In this document: in pieces, positions 11,291-21,025 of the stretch
How positions within the stretch are numbered: position 1 is the stretch's first letter
Layout: each line of letters opens with the position of its first letter
From: Wurfbainia villosa
Taxonomy: Eukaryota > Streptophyta > Magnoliopsida > Zingiberales > Zingiberaceae
Length of the DNA: 64,000 bases
Assembly: GCA_025175895.1 (NCBI GenBank)
Contig: CM045993.1
Coordinates: 64,360,621 to 64,424,620, forward strand
Reading direction: 5' to 3'
Notes under the pieces: generated by a model
The model's input: only the letters and a program-made list of their open reading frames with translations
Databases searched by the model: none
What the model was told of the DNA's origin: nothing
Position numbers and translations under genes: made by a program

Positions 11291-11303
11291 GGATATGAGA
11301 GCC
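11291..11303 (+). other. degraded primer-binding site after LTR B
   Basis: GGATATGAGAGCC matches TGGTATCAGAGCC at 10 of 13 positions. It is followed by AACGAGCCTCCGAGCC and an ATG, which looks like the start of a leader and gag. This suggests the LTR at 9251 once served as a 5' LTR, or is shared by two elements. Confidence 0.5.
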
Positions 11304-11328
11304 AACGAGCCTCCGAGCCATGCCATCA

Positions 11329-12258
11329 TGCTGACCATGCCCACGACAAACAGATATCTAGTCTCGTACATAGCATCGCATACATGAGGCTTCCTACTGC
11401 CGAAGCATAAGGTACCGCCTTCATCTTCTCTATCTCCTCAGATGTTCTAGGACTCATCTCCTTAGATAAAGGAACTCCATACCTAAAAGGTAGAAAACTT
11501 TTCCTGTAGTTTTGCATGCTAAATCGATCCATAATCGTGTCTATGTATGAAGCTTGGGATAAGCACAACATCCTTTTCCTGCGATCCCTTATAACCTTGA
11601 TCCCAAGGATGTGTCCCACTTCTCCCAAGTCCTTCATATCAAACTATTTGGACAACCATACCCTTACGTCCGATAACACCTTGACATTGTTGCCAATTAA
11701 CATAGTGTCATCTATGTATAGTACAAGAAATACCACTATGTTTCCATCACATCTCTTGTATACACAAGACTCATCCGGACTTTGAATAAATCCATAAGAC
11801 TGGATCACCTCATCAAAGCGGATGTTCCAAGACCTCGAAGCTTGCTTCAATCCATAAATGGACCGATTAAGCTTACATACAGGATGCTCTTTGCCCTTCG
11901 CAATGAATCCCTCTGGTTGCTTCATATAGATGTTTTCCTCAAGACTTCCATTAAGGAAAGTTGTCTTGCCATCCATCTGCCACACCTCATAATCCATATG
12001 AGCTTCAATGCATAAGAGAATCTGGATAGACTTAAGCATGGCTACCAGCGAAAAGGTCTCCTCATAATCGATACCCTCTTTCTAATTATACCCCTTCGCA
12101 ATAAGCCTCGCTTTGAAGGTCTCAACCTTCCCATCTATTCCTCTCTTTTTTTTGTAGATCCACTTACATCCAATGGATTTTACACCATCGGGTGGTTCTA
12201 CTAGCTCCCAGACCTGATTTGAATACATAGATTCAATCTCAGTATTCATTGCACTTTG
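11329..12258 (-). pseudogene. element E: reverse transcriptase, truncated
   Basis: Minus-strand RT fragment with SPVAMLKS, MDGKTTFLN (VKTAFLN changed), SIYGLKQASRSWN and YIDD (for YVDD), ending after LCTRLDIC near 11340. RNase H is missing. A frame break falls between the 11644-12039 and 11326-11637 pieces, and the RT start near 12060-12250 has further stops. Right of the break the DNA is B's LTR/PBS. Confidence 0.88.
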
Positions 12259-13323
12259 CTAAGATACTGCATCTTTATCTTGGATTGCCTCGTCATATGT
12301 CCAGGGATCAGGTTCATGTTCACCAGGGACCAAATTAGAAGATTCTCCCAAGAACATGAATTTATCAGGTTGTCTCACAACCCTCCCACTACGACGAGGT
12401 ATCACCTGTGTATCCTCTGTGACACACGGTGCAGTGACTTGTGGTATATCCTCTTGTACTGGTGGTACTGAAGAAGTGACATCCCCTTTCAATTCCTCCA
12501 GAACAATCTTACTCATGGGCTTGTGGTTCATCACATAGTTTTCCTCTAGAAATCTGGCATTCATGCTAACGATCACCCTCTGATCTCTAGGACTATAAAA
12601 CAACCCACCTTTCGTTCCTCTAGGATAGCCAACGAACATGCGTACTTCAGTACGAGGTTCCAACTTACTAGCATGCGCCATCTGCACATGTCCTGGACTC
12701 TCCATATCCGAATATGTCTTAGACTAGGCTTTCGCCCAGTCCACAATTCTGTGGAAGTAGAGGGCACTAATTTAGATGGAACTAAGTTCAAAATGTACAC
12801 CGCTGTATCTAGAGCATATCCCCAGAACGAATCTAGCAACTCAGAATAACTCATCATCGATCTAACCATCTCCATAAGTGTCCTATTCCTTCACTCTACT
12901 ACACCATTCTGCTGGGATGTGCCAGGTGCAGACAATTGGGATTAGATCCCAGCCTCAGATAAGTAGTTCCTAAACTCTCCCAAGAGGTACTCACCACCAC
13001 GATTAGATCGCAGGGTCTTGATACTTTTACCTTGACATTTCTCCGCATCAGCCTTGAATTCTTTTAACTTGTCAAAGCATTCAGACTTGCGGCGCATCAA
13101 GTAAATGTATCCATATCTCGAATAATCATCTATAAAAGATACGAAATACTCAAAACCACCTCTAACCTAGATAGACATAGGACCACACAAATCAGAATGA
13201 ACAAATTCTAACACATCTTTGGCTCTATACCCCTTGGCCTTAAAAGGCCTCTTGGTCATTTTGCCCTCCAAGCAAGATTCGCAGGTTGGGAAATCTTCCA
13301 CCACTAATGAACCCAAAGGTCCA
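12259..13323 (-). pseudogene. element E: integrase and linker
   Basis: Minus-strand continuation from the K insertion site: end of the GAG-pre-integrase region, integrase core (HSDLCGPM-type, FIDDYS, GGEY, NGV-E blocks, ~12880-13200), then MMSYSELLDSFWGYALDT, the GYP-GTKGG block and the linker (VPGEHEPDPWTYDEA). Several stops and a frameshift near 12700 break it. Confidence 0.85.
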
Positions 13324-14149
13324 TCAGCTGTAACGCCCGTAAAATTTCTAGCAATTTTACGAGAGTTTTTGGCTTTACAATAATGGGCTTGATGTGGGCT
13401 TTTTCGAAAAATAAAAGAAAATAGCCAAAAAGAGATGCAAGGCCTAGGAATTGAACCCCAAACCTTTAGAGATAGCCAAGCCCTATAGATGCACCCACTA
13501 ACCAGAAGCCCAATAGGATTATATCATTAGAAGAAGAGGGGAAATTGTAGATAAGTGTGATGAGGGTAAATGAAGGGGCATGGAAAAGAGAAGAGAAACT
13601 TCTCTTCCTCTCTTTATAAAGAAGAAGGAAGTTTCCACTTGGCCACTTCTTCTTCCCTTCTTCTTCCTCACCGAAAACCCATCTCTCCCCCTCTCCATTT
13701 TCACCTTTGGCCGAACCTCATCCAAGCAAGGAGAAGCTAGTTCTTGGCTTCCATAAGGTCAACTACCCACTACAAGCAAGCGAAGGATGTAAGATTCCCT
13801 CACCTGCAGTATATTAGTTTTGTAGAATAGGTTACATGAAAGAAATATGAAGTTGTAGCCCCCTAGGTCTCGGCTAACTAAGTTTATGGGCTAGGATTCA
13901 TGAAAATGCTACTAGGGAAATTTTTATGGGTTGTATGCTTCAAGTAGGAATCTTTAGGGTCAAAAGTCCAAGGAGTTTAACCCTTACATGTTTCGGCCAA
14001 CCCAAGCTTTTAGGGTTAGGGTTGCATGAACTTGATTCTAAGGTTATGTTCATAGAGTGTAGGCATCAAGTAGGGATTTTTAGGTGCCAAAAAACCCAAC
14101 TCATGGCCATATATGTTTCGGCCAACCAAGGAATTTAGGGTTAGGGTTT

Positions 14150-14560
14150 CATGCAAATGCCCCTTATGAAGTTATGCTATGATATATGCCTACATGAATA
14201 AATTTAGGTGACAAAAACCCAAGCCTTGTGCCACTATAAGTTTCGGCCACCCATGGTTTTAGGGTTAGGGTTTCATGAAAATGCCCCTTATGAAGTTATG
14301 CTATGATATATGCCTACATGAATAAATTTAGGTGACAAAAACCCAAGCCTTGTGCCCCTATAAGTTTTGGCCACCCATGATTTTAGGGTTAGGGTTTCAT
14401 GAAAATGCCCTTATGAAGTTATGCTATGATATATGCCTACATGAATGAATTTAGGTGACAAAAACCCAAGCCTTGTGCCCCTATAAGTTTCGGCCACCCA
14501 TGGTTTTAGGGTTAGGGTTTCATGAAAATGCCCCTTATGAAGTTATGCTATGATATATGC
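14150..14560 (+). repeat. ~123-bp tandem repeat in K, 4 units
   Basis: Four copies starting at about 14150, 14273, 14398 and 14520, each with CCCTTATGAAGTTATGCTAT and a TTTAGGGTTAGGGTTTCATG segment. The last is partial. Confidence 0.88.
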
Positions 14561-15215
14561 CTAGGAAATATGCCTATGTGATGAACATGTTTTATGATTT
14601 AATATGCCATGAATATGCCTAGGAAATATGTCTATGTGATGAACATGTTTTATGATTTAATATGCCATGAATATGCCTAGGAAATATGCCTATGTGATGA
14701 ACATGTTTTATGATTTAATATGCCATGAATATGCCTAGGAAATATGCCTATGTGATGAACATGTTGTTATGATTTAATATGCCATGAATATGCCTAGGAA
14801 ATATGCCTATGTGATGAACATGTTTTATGATTTAATATGCCATGAATATGCCTAGGAAATATGCCTATGTGATGAACATGTTTTTATGATTTAATATGCC
14901 ATGAATATGCCTAGGAAATATGCCTATGTGATGAACATGTTTTATGATTTAATATGCCATGAATATGCCTAGGAAATATGCCTATGTGATGAACATGTTT
15001 TATGATTTAATATGCCATGAATATGCCTATCAAATATGATTAGGTGATGAACATGTTTTATGATTTAATATGCCATGAATATGCCTAGGAAATATGCTCA
15101 TGTGATGAACATGTTTATGATATAATATGCCATGAAATATGCCTATGTGATGAACATGTTTTATGATTTAACATGCCATGAATATGCCTATGAAATATGC
15201 TTATGTGATGAACAT
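14559..15215 (+). repeat. ~57-bp tandem repeat in K, ~11 units
   Basis: Repeats of TGCCTAGGAAATATGCC followed by TATGTGATGAACATG and TTTATGATTTAATATGCC. Units are nearly identical at the start and more varied after ~15020. Confidence 0.93.
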
Positions 15216-15269
15216 GTTTGTGCTTTAGGACCCCTTTATGTTATGAATGCATGTATGCTATGAAATGTC

Positions 15270-15435
15270 TAAGGTGGAGATGCTTCCCTTTCAAGTAGGG
15301 ATTAAGAGCTCTCCTTATGATAAGATAAGATGGAGATGCTTCCCTTTCAAGTAGGGATTAAGAGCTCTCCTTATGATAAGATAAGATGGAGATGCTTCCC
15401 TTTCAAGTAGGGATTAAGAGCTCTCCTTATGATAA
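15270..15435 (+). repeat. ~56-bp tandem repeat in K, 3 units
   Basis: Three copies containing GGAGATGCTTCCCTTTCAAG and GGGATTAAGAGCTCTCC, starting near 15271, 15329 and 15385. Confidence 0.9.
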
Positions 15436-15780
15436 GACAAGAAAGAAAGGAATTAAGTATTTTACTTTGTAAGAGGTTAAGTACCCGACCCGTCAGGTGG
15501 TCGTTAATCAAATCCATAGGGACATAAGAAGACGTAAGAGGTCTTTCCCTGGTAAGACGTAAGAGGTCTTGCTCTAGTAGGTCTGGTGGCTCGCTACCCC
15601 AGCCTATTAGGGAACGCACATTATGTGGTACTTAACCTGGGGCCCCTCAAGCAAGTTATGATTATGTTGAAGTATCTATACGTATATGTTTTGAAAAGAA
15701 AAGACTTTTATGAAATTGTGCATGCTTATGTTAAAGTCTATGAATGCTTATGGTTAAGTTTAAAAATTCTTATGACTATG

Positions 15781-16480
15781 GACTTTATGCATGTTTAAGA
15801 TTTATGATGTTACGGATACTTATGTTATGAATGCTTATGAACTTGTCCTTTATACCTGTTAGATTTTATGAAGTTATGATGCTTATAGTTGAGTTAAGAA
15901 TATTTGTGACTATAGGACTTTATGCATGTTTAAGATTTATGATGTTACGGATACTTATGTTATGAATGCTTATGAACTTGTCCTTTATACATGTTAGATT
16001 TTATGAAGTTATGATGCTTATAGTTGAGTTAAGAATATTTGTGACTATAAGACTTTATGCATGTTTAAGATTTATGATGTTACGGATACTTATGTTATGA
16101 ATGCTTATGAACTTGTCCTTTATACATGTTAGATTTTATGAAGTTATGATGCTTATAGTTGAGTTAAGAATATTTGTGACTATAGGACTTTATGCATGTT
16201 TAAGATTTATGATGTTACGGATACTTATGTTATGAATGCTTATGAACTTGTCCTTTATACATGTTAGATTTTACGAAGTTATGATGCTTATAGTTGAGTT
16301 AAGAATATTTGTGACTATAGGACTTTATGCATGTTTAAGATTTATGATGTTACGGATACTTATGTTATGAATGCTTATGAACTTGTCCTTTATACATGTT
16401 AGATTTTATGAAGTTATGATGCTTATAGTTGAGTTAAGAATATTTGTGATTATGTACTTTATGCATGTCTAAGATTTACA
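15781..16480 (+). repeat. ~135-bp tandem repeat in K, ~5 units
   Basis: Copies begin GACTTTATGCATGTTTAAG near 15781, 15917, 16051, 16188, 16321 and a diverged one near 16455. The inner copies are almost identical, which points to recent unequal exchange. Confidence 0.92.
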
Positions 16481-17117
16481 ATGTTACGAATGATTATGTT
16501 AAATTATGCCCTGCTTAGATTTAATTATGCTTAACATGCTGATGTAATCTCTATGCCATGCTTAGGTTTTTTTATTACGTGGGTATGTTGTTGATTAGTG
16601 TTGCTATGAAACACTTAGGCTATTTATGCTAGTATGCTCATGTTTCTAATTGCTTGATGAAGTTTGTGGCTTTTGTGAGTAGGCAAGAATCTTACTAAGC
16701 TATATGCTTATAGTTCATGTTGTCCGTATACTGCAGATAAAGGAAACCTGAACTAGAGGAAGTAGCAGGAAGGGCCAAGTGTGTGTGCTAGTGGCATGGT
16801 GGAGAAAGACCCTGTTACTATCTACTTATATTACATGCACAATGAACCACTTAAGACTTTGCTTCCGCTTATAAGACTTATGAATCCTTAGTATCATGTT
16901 CGATGATGCTTATTTATGTTACTGTTCAATTACTTAAGAACTCATGAATGACTCTTTATGTTATGCAAGTTAGAAATGTGACAAGATATGTTAACATGCT
17001 GATTATGAATATGATATGTGACGCATGTGCAAAAGAAGATTTAAGTTATGATAACATGTTAAAAAAAAAATAGTAAAGTAGCGCCGCCCTGAGAGCAGAT
17101 AAGGGCGGGCGTTACAT

Positions 17118-17640
17118 CAGCTATCAACCTATGAATTCTGCTTAGGTTAATATGACCAAGCCTAAGATGCCAAAGATATGTTTGGTTTATCTTCGAAGGT
17201 TCTTTTCTCTTATTGGAATTAGAAGATGAGTTATTAACTTCAATTTGCATCGTGGGAGCTTTTGGTTCAAGTATGTATAAATTTCCTATCAATGCACCCG
17301 AACAAATAATGTCCCTATTCCTTTTTATAACAACTTTGTCATAAAAATTAGAGTATCCATCCATAAACAATTTAGAAACCGAAATTAAATTCTTTCTAAA
17401 TAAAGATACATAAAGGATATTCTTAAAAACTAAAACTTTATTTTTCTCAAAAGACAAATAAACATCTCCCACTGCAATAACTGCCACCTTCGTGACATTG
17501 CCCAAGTAAACGGTAATCTCCCCTTTAGCTAGTCGTTGGGTTTCCTGGAACCCCTGTAAAGTATTGCAGACATGATCAGCGGCTCCTGTATCTACACACC
17601 AGGTGTCGGTGGATAACCGCTTAACCATGTTTCAACGACT
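17118..17640 (-). pseudogene. element E: protease and GAG-pre-integrase start
   Basis: Minus-strand frame with an intact protease site (CVDTGAADHVCN), LQGFQETQRLAKGEI, the VSLFRKNLISVSKLFMDGYS block and the HLRLGH motif, then stopped by the K insertion at 17117. Homologous to B at 6150-6620. Unlike B, the DTG triad is kept. Confidence 0.9.
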
Positions 17641-18040
17641 AGACCAAAGGATATACCTTTGTTCTACTTTCGATTGGGGCAATCCTTCTTCCAATGTCCA
17701 TCCTGCTTGCAAGTGAAGTACTTGCCTTTCGGCTTCTTCACTCCTCCCCGAGATCCTCCCACCAGCTTTGCTCCACCTTGTTTCTTCTTCTTCTTGCCTT
17801 TCAGCTTTGAAGTAGAAACCTTCTGAGCAACCATGGCCTGAGCTTGAGCAAGCCTTTTTGTTGACTGGAGAATGATATCGACCTAGGTTTCCCCATCGAT
17901 CTCATCTCCAAGGACTTGCAACTCATTCGCAGGCTTAGGAGGACACTCTTCGAAGAGTACATACTTGTACTCCTCAGTAGTTGAGACAATATGAAGATTC
18001 CTTTTTCCAATCAACATAATTATGTACAATAAGTTTATTT
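17641..18040 (-). pseudogene. element E: Gag with internal deletion
   Basis: The minus strand gives a short Gag N-terminal piece (NLHIVSTTEEYKYVLFEE-type), then jumps after a PANE-like motif to a C-terminal stretch (DIILQSTKRLAQAQAMVAQK), a lysine-rich run and a zinc knuckle (FTCKQDGHWKKDC) whose first Cys reads Tyr. Most of the capsid is missing. The start codon and first residues are not recognisable upstream of ~18040. Confidence 0.75.
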
Positions 18041-19120
18041 TCCTTTAGTATCACAGCAAGTGGACTGAAAGTCATTTTTGAAAAACCTAAGAATCACATA
18101 GATCATTGCTTTAGATTTCAAAAAATTATTGATTCCTCAAACAATAAAATTTTAAAATCAACCAACACCTCAAAACACCGAGAATATCGTATTCCATGAT
18201 CGTGTGGACGTATACGAATTCTACCTTTGTAAGAGGAGGTTTTACCCATTAATTTTACTATCTTGTCAACCTAACTTTTTGACAAATAAAATTAATAGTT
18301 GGTTTCTCTTCGGCCCTACAAATAAAAGTAGTGACTCCGATGGGGAGGATACTCCTATTTGCATCTAAGTGTTCTCCATTACTCGGCACCAAGGAAATTA
18401 TCTCGGGTTATGTGCCTTCCGATGGGGAAGTACACACGCTCCTAAATAATTTCCTATAGCCATATCCGACCCTATGATCCACAAATAAACTCATCCGATG
18501 GGGAGGAAGGCACTTAGAGCCGATGCGCAAGTTTACTTGCATTACATGTCAAATCGTAATGGAGGCCATGGGAATTTATAAAAATATCCCTCTCCCACTT
18601 AGTAATTTGAAATTGAGGAATTTTCTAGCCTACGACATGCATATCAAACAATAAGCAATAAATATGAAAAATAAAAAATTTCCGACTATTATGGCTTTTG
18701 TCTTCAATTATGTCTCCAATTGTATCGCCATCTCGTCCGCTCCTCCTACGCCATGTACGAGCCATCCGGAGATCCGAACCGAGAATAAAACTATTTTAAT
18801 TTACATCCATCGATCTTATACTCCACGAGAGAGTGTACATGAAATCTAGATCAAAAGTAAACTAAAATAAAAAGAGTGGCTAAACAATGTCGTATCTAAT
18901 TTACACAAAATTAAATACTAGCCTCGTCAACCCCGAGGATTCAACAAAATATACAATTACACACATACAATCACATACACACATATGGCCATAATAGTCG
19001 GATCTTATGTCTGCAACCAAAGAGTTAACCTACACATATCCTACTATTATCTAACACATATAATATATGAAAAGTGCATAAAATTAACCGAATCCTAAAC
19101 ACACAAAATCGAAAACCGTT
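18041..19120 (-). other. element E leader with stem-loop series
   Basis: Non-coding leader. TCCGATGGGGA (plus strand) recurs at ~18336, 18417 and 18494, each between complementary arms: 18319-18324 with 18356-18361, 18393-18401 with 18446-18454 (perfect 9 bp), and 18483-18491 with 18530-18538 (one mismatch). Further hairpins are at 18248-18257 with 18287-18296, and 18550-18554 with 18605-18609. No open frame of interest. Confidence 0.75.
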
Positions 19121-19133
19121 GCCCTGATACCAA
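19121..19133 (-). other. primer-binding site of E
   Basis: The minus strand reads TTGGTATCAGGGC, matching the initiator tRNA-Met PBS with one change. It lies next to an LTR end, TGAAGGG on the plus strand at 19135. Confidence 0.75.
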
Positions 19134-19134
19134 T

Positions 19135-19176
19135 TGAAGGGTTTTTGTCCTGGAACCGAAGCTCTTATCCCACTTG
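19135..19176 (-). repeat. stub of E's 5' LTR (42 bp)
   Basis: Plus strand TGAAGGGTTTTTGTCCTGG onward. On the minus strand it is the last 42 bp of an LTR ending ...CCTTCA. The rest is replaced by G's 5' LTR at 19177. Confidence 0.5.
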
Positions 19177-21011
19177 TGTTAGTGAAATCCTTAGAGCCAA
19201 TCATGTGATGATTGTTGTATGGACTTTACTGTATCATATTCCTATTTATAAAGGCATGGTTATTATATTTACTTGTATTGGTGCCAAATAACTAAATATA
19301 ATAATATCCTTGAGTAGCAGGTTCTTATCTATATCAATCGATTGGTTGAATCGATAATGAGACGATATAGAGAACACTACTCTTAAACATTACTAGTCGA
19401 GTATTAACATTCAGGGACAATGTTAATGCGTAGAGACTAGCATGTAGGTCAACACGATGACTTGATCTCACAAGTCACGGATATGACATATCAAGTTGAC
19501 ACATGGGTATGCATTGGATAATGTATACTGAATGAGTCACCATGAGAAAGTATCATGGATCGTTATATGAGTGTCATATACTTTCTCATGTGTCTATTAG
19601 TATGACTATTAGTCCTTAGACCTGAAGTCACCATGGTTCCCTACATAAGGAGTTGCATACTTTGGCTTCGTCAAATGTCACCCGTAAATGGGTGGACTAT
19701 AAAGGGGATTACTGGGTATGTAACAAATTATGCGGAGGGATGTGAGTGATGTAGATGGGATCTATCCCTCCTATATGACAGGGGTGACATCGATATTCTT
19801 GATAGAGTGAGACCACGAAGTGCATGGTCATGCCCAAATGAGTCAATATGAGATATTGAGCTCATTTGATTAGAGTGAGTCTACTTGTATTTCAAGATAT
19901 AGATTGTACTGAGGATGACACGGTCTATGCCTCAATTGGTCAATCTAGATGTCAAGGATAGAAGGACATTGTCACATATTGTGAGAGTCACAATTAGTTT
20001 TCACAAAGGTGATGTTGGAGCTCAACATTCTTGTAACTTGAGTAGCAATGATGTGTTGCTAGATACCGCTCATTACTTATGTTCCTAAATCGGTTTAGGG
20101 ACATTGCCAACGTTACAAGAACCTATAGGGTCACACACTAAGGGCAATTAGATGGAGATTAGGTTCATAAGATGAACCATGAGGATTCGGTTCATGGGAT
20201 GAACCAAATTGGATTAAGAGTAATCCTAATTAGACTAATTGAGTTGGACTCAATTTGATTCAAGTGTTGAATGGGTCTAATTTAGATTTGATTCATCAAA
20301 TCAATTTAAATTAATGAATAGAGATTCATTAAATTAAATTGACTTGAATCAAATGGTTGGATTTGATCAACCATGGGAGATAAGAGGTCAAGTTTGACTT
20401 GACTTGAGAGGGAAGATGAAAGGTCAAGTTTGACTAGACCAAATGCCATGTCATGATGATGACTTGGCATGGCCGGCCAATGATGATGCTCCACATCATC
20501 ATTGACTTAGCATGTGGTGCCACCTCATGAGGGAGACCAAGAGCCATTGGCTCTTGGAGGAGTTACATGCATGCATGTAACCTCCCAAGCCTTGAAGTGG
20601 CCGACCACTCCATTAGATGGGGTATTCATTTTTGTGAGTTACACAAATTCATCTTCCTCCTTGAATCATCCTCTCAAGCTCTCTCCCTCTTCTTCCTCAT
20701 CTTGCCGTGAGTATCGAAGGAGTGCTACCACACTCAAGATTGATTTTCTCCACCTATTTCTTGTGTGGATACCAATAGAGGAGTGTGCACTTGACGCTCT
20801 TGTGTTCCGGCGAAGCTTTTGGACGAGCAGGATTTGCGAAGGGCGTCGCATCGAGGGTAATGATCTCACCTTTTAGATCTAAGGTAGATCTAGGGTTTTT
20901 AGTAAACACATACATAATTTAGTTTTAATACATCTTCGCACGGATCCGTGGCCGGACTTCCTGGGTTTACACAACGCAAAAAGTGATTTTTGCGGCTCGG
21001 AAAGTCCAATA
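19177..21011 (+). repeat. 5' LTR of G (1835 bp)
   Basis: Starts TGTTAGTGAAATCC and ends AAAGTCCAATA (CA changed to TA) before the PBS. The second copy ends AAAGTCCAACA at 63000. It carries the intact version of the site where I inserted in the other copy (TCACA at 19972-19976). A possible TATA box is at 19247-19254 (TATAAAGG). Open frames at 20514-20876 lie in the LTR and match no family I know. Confidence 0.87.
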
Positions 21012-21012
21012 G

Positions 21013-21025
21013 TGGTATCAGTGCC
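21013..21025 (+). other. primer-binding site of G
   Basis: TGGTATCAGTGCC one base after the LTR end. It matches the initiator tRNA-Met PBS with one change. Confidence 0.88.

Larger units (their letters stand above)
5956..11303 (+). mobile_element. Copia element B, 5' end cut off by A
   Basis: Plus-strand Ty1/copia element: end of gag, protease, integrase, RT, RNase H, polypurine tract, then an LTR. The 5' LTR, leader and most of gag would lie left of A, outside the window. From 5957 to 9217 the pol reads in one frame with only three in-frame stops and no frameshift seen, so it is the best-kept pol here. Oddly, the LTR is followed by a degraded PBS (11291-11303) and then by the inverted element E. 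Confidence 0.9.
13329..17117 (+). mobile_element. solo LTR K (3789 bp), Ty3/gypsy-type, TSD TCAGC
   Basis: Starts TGTAACGCCCG and ends CGGGCGTTACA, a perfect 11-bp terminal inverted repeat. TCAGC (13324-13328 and 17118-17122) flanks it as a perfect 5-bp TSD inside E. There is no internal domain, so it is a solo LTR left by LTR-LTR recombination. The first ~100 bp match the LTR of H (51188 on), so it belongs to the same gypsy group. TTTATAAAG at 13612-13621 is a possible TATA box. Much of it is tandem repeats. Confidence 0.95.
11329..19176 (-). mobile_element. Copia element E, minus strand, split by K
   Basis: Related to B in pol (RT blocks nearly the same) but reversed. On the minus strand: LTR stub (19135-19176), PBS, leader, gag, protease, [K insertion 13329-17117], integrase, then RT ending abruptly at ~11329. 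RNase H and the 3' LTR are absent. The right side is cut by G's 5' LTR. The LTR end differs from B's LTR end, so E and B are either subfamilies with different LTRs or one has been recombined. Confidence 0.85.

Noticed and set aside
14020..14520. Telomere-like TTTAGGGTTAGGG
   Set aside because: Only about two units per repeat of K, with no extended array. It is part of the LTR tandem repeat.
15371..15798. Overlapping 70-82 codon ORFs in K
   Set aside because: Products of tandem repeats in the solo LTR, no domain.
14559..16480. CRISPR-like regular repeats
   Set aside because: Units are head-to-tail with no unique spacers, inside a plant LTR.
19135..19176. E stub as the same LTR as B
   Set aside because: The end sequence CCTTCA and upstream bases do not match LTR B's end (AATCCGGGGATA).
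20514..20876. 120-codon ORF
   Set aside because: Inside G's LTR. The second LTR copy (62500-62900) does not keep the frame.
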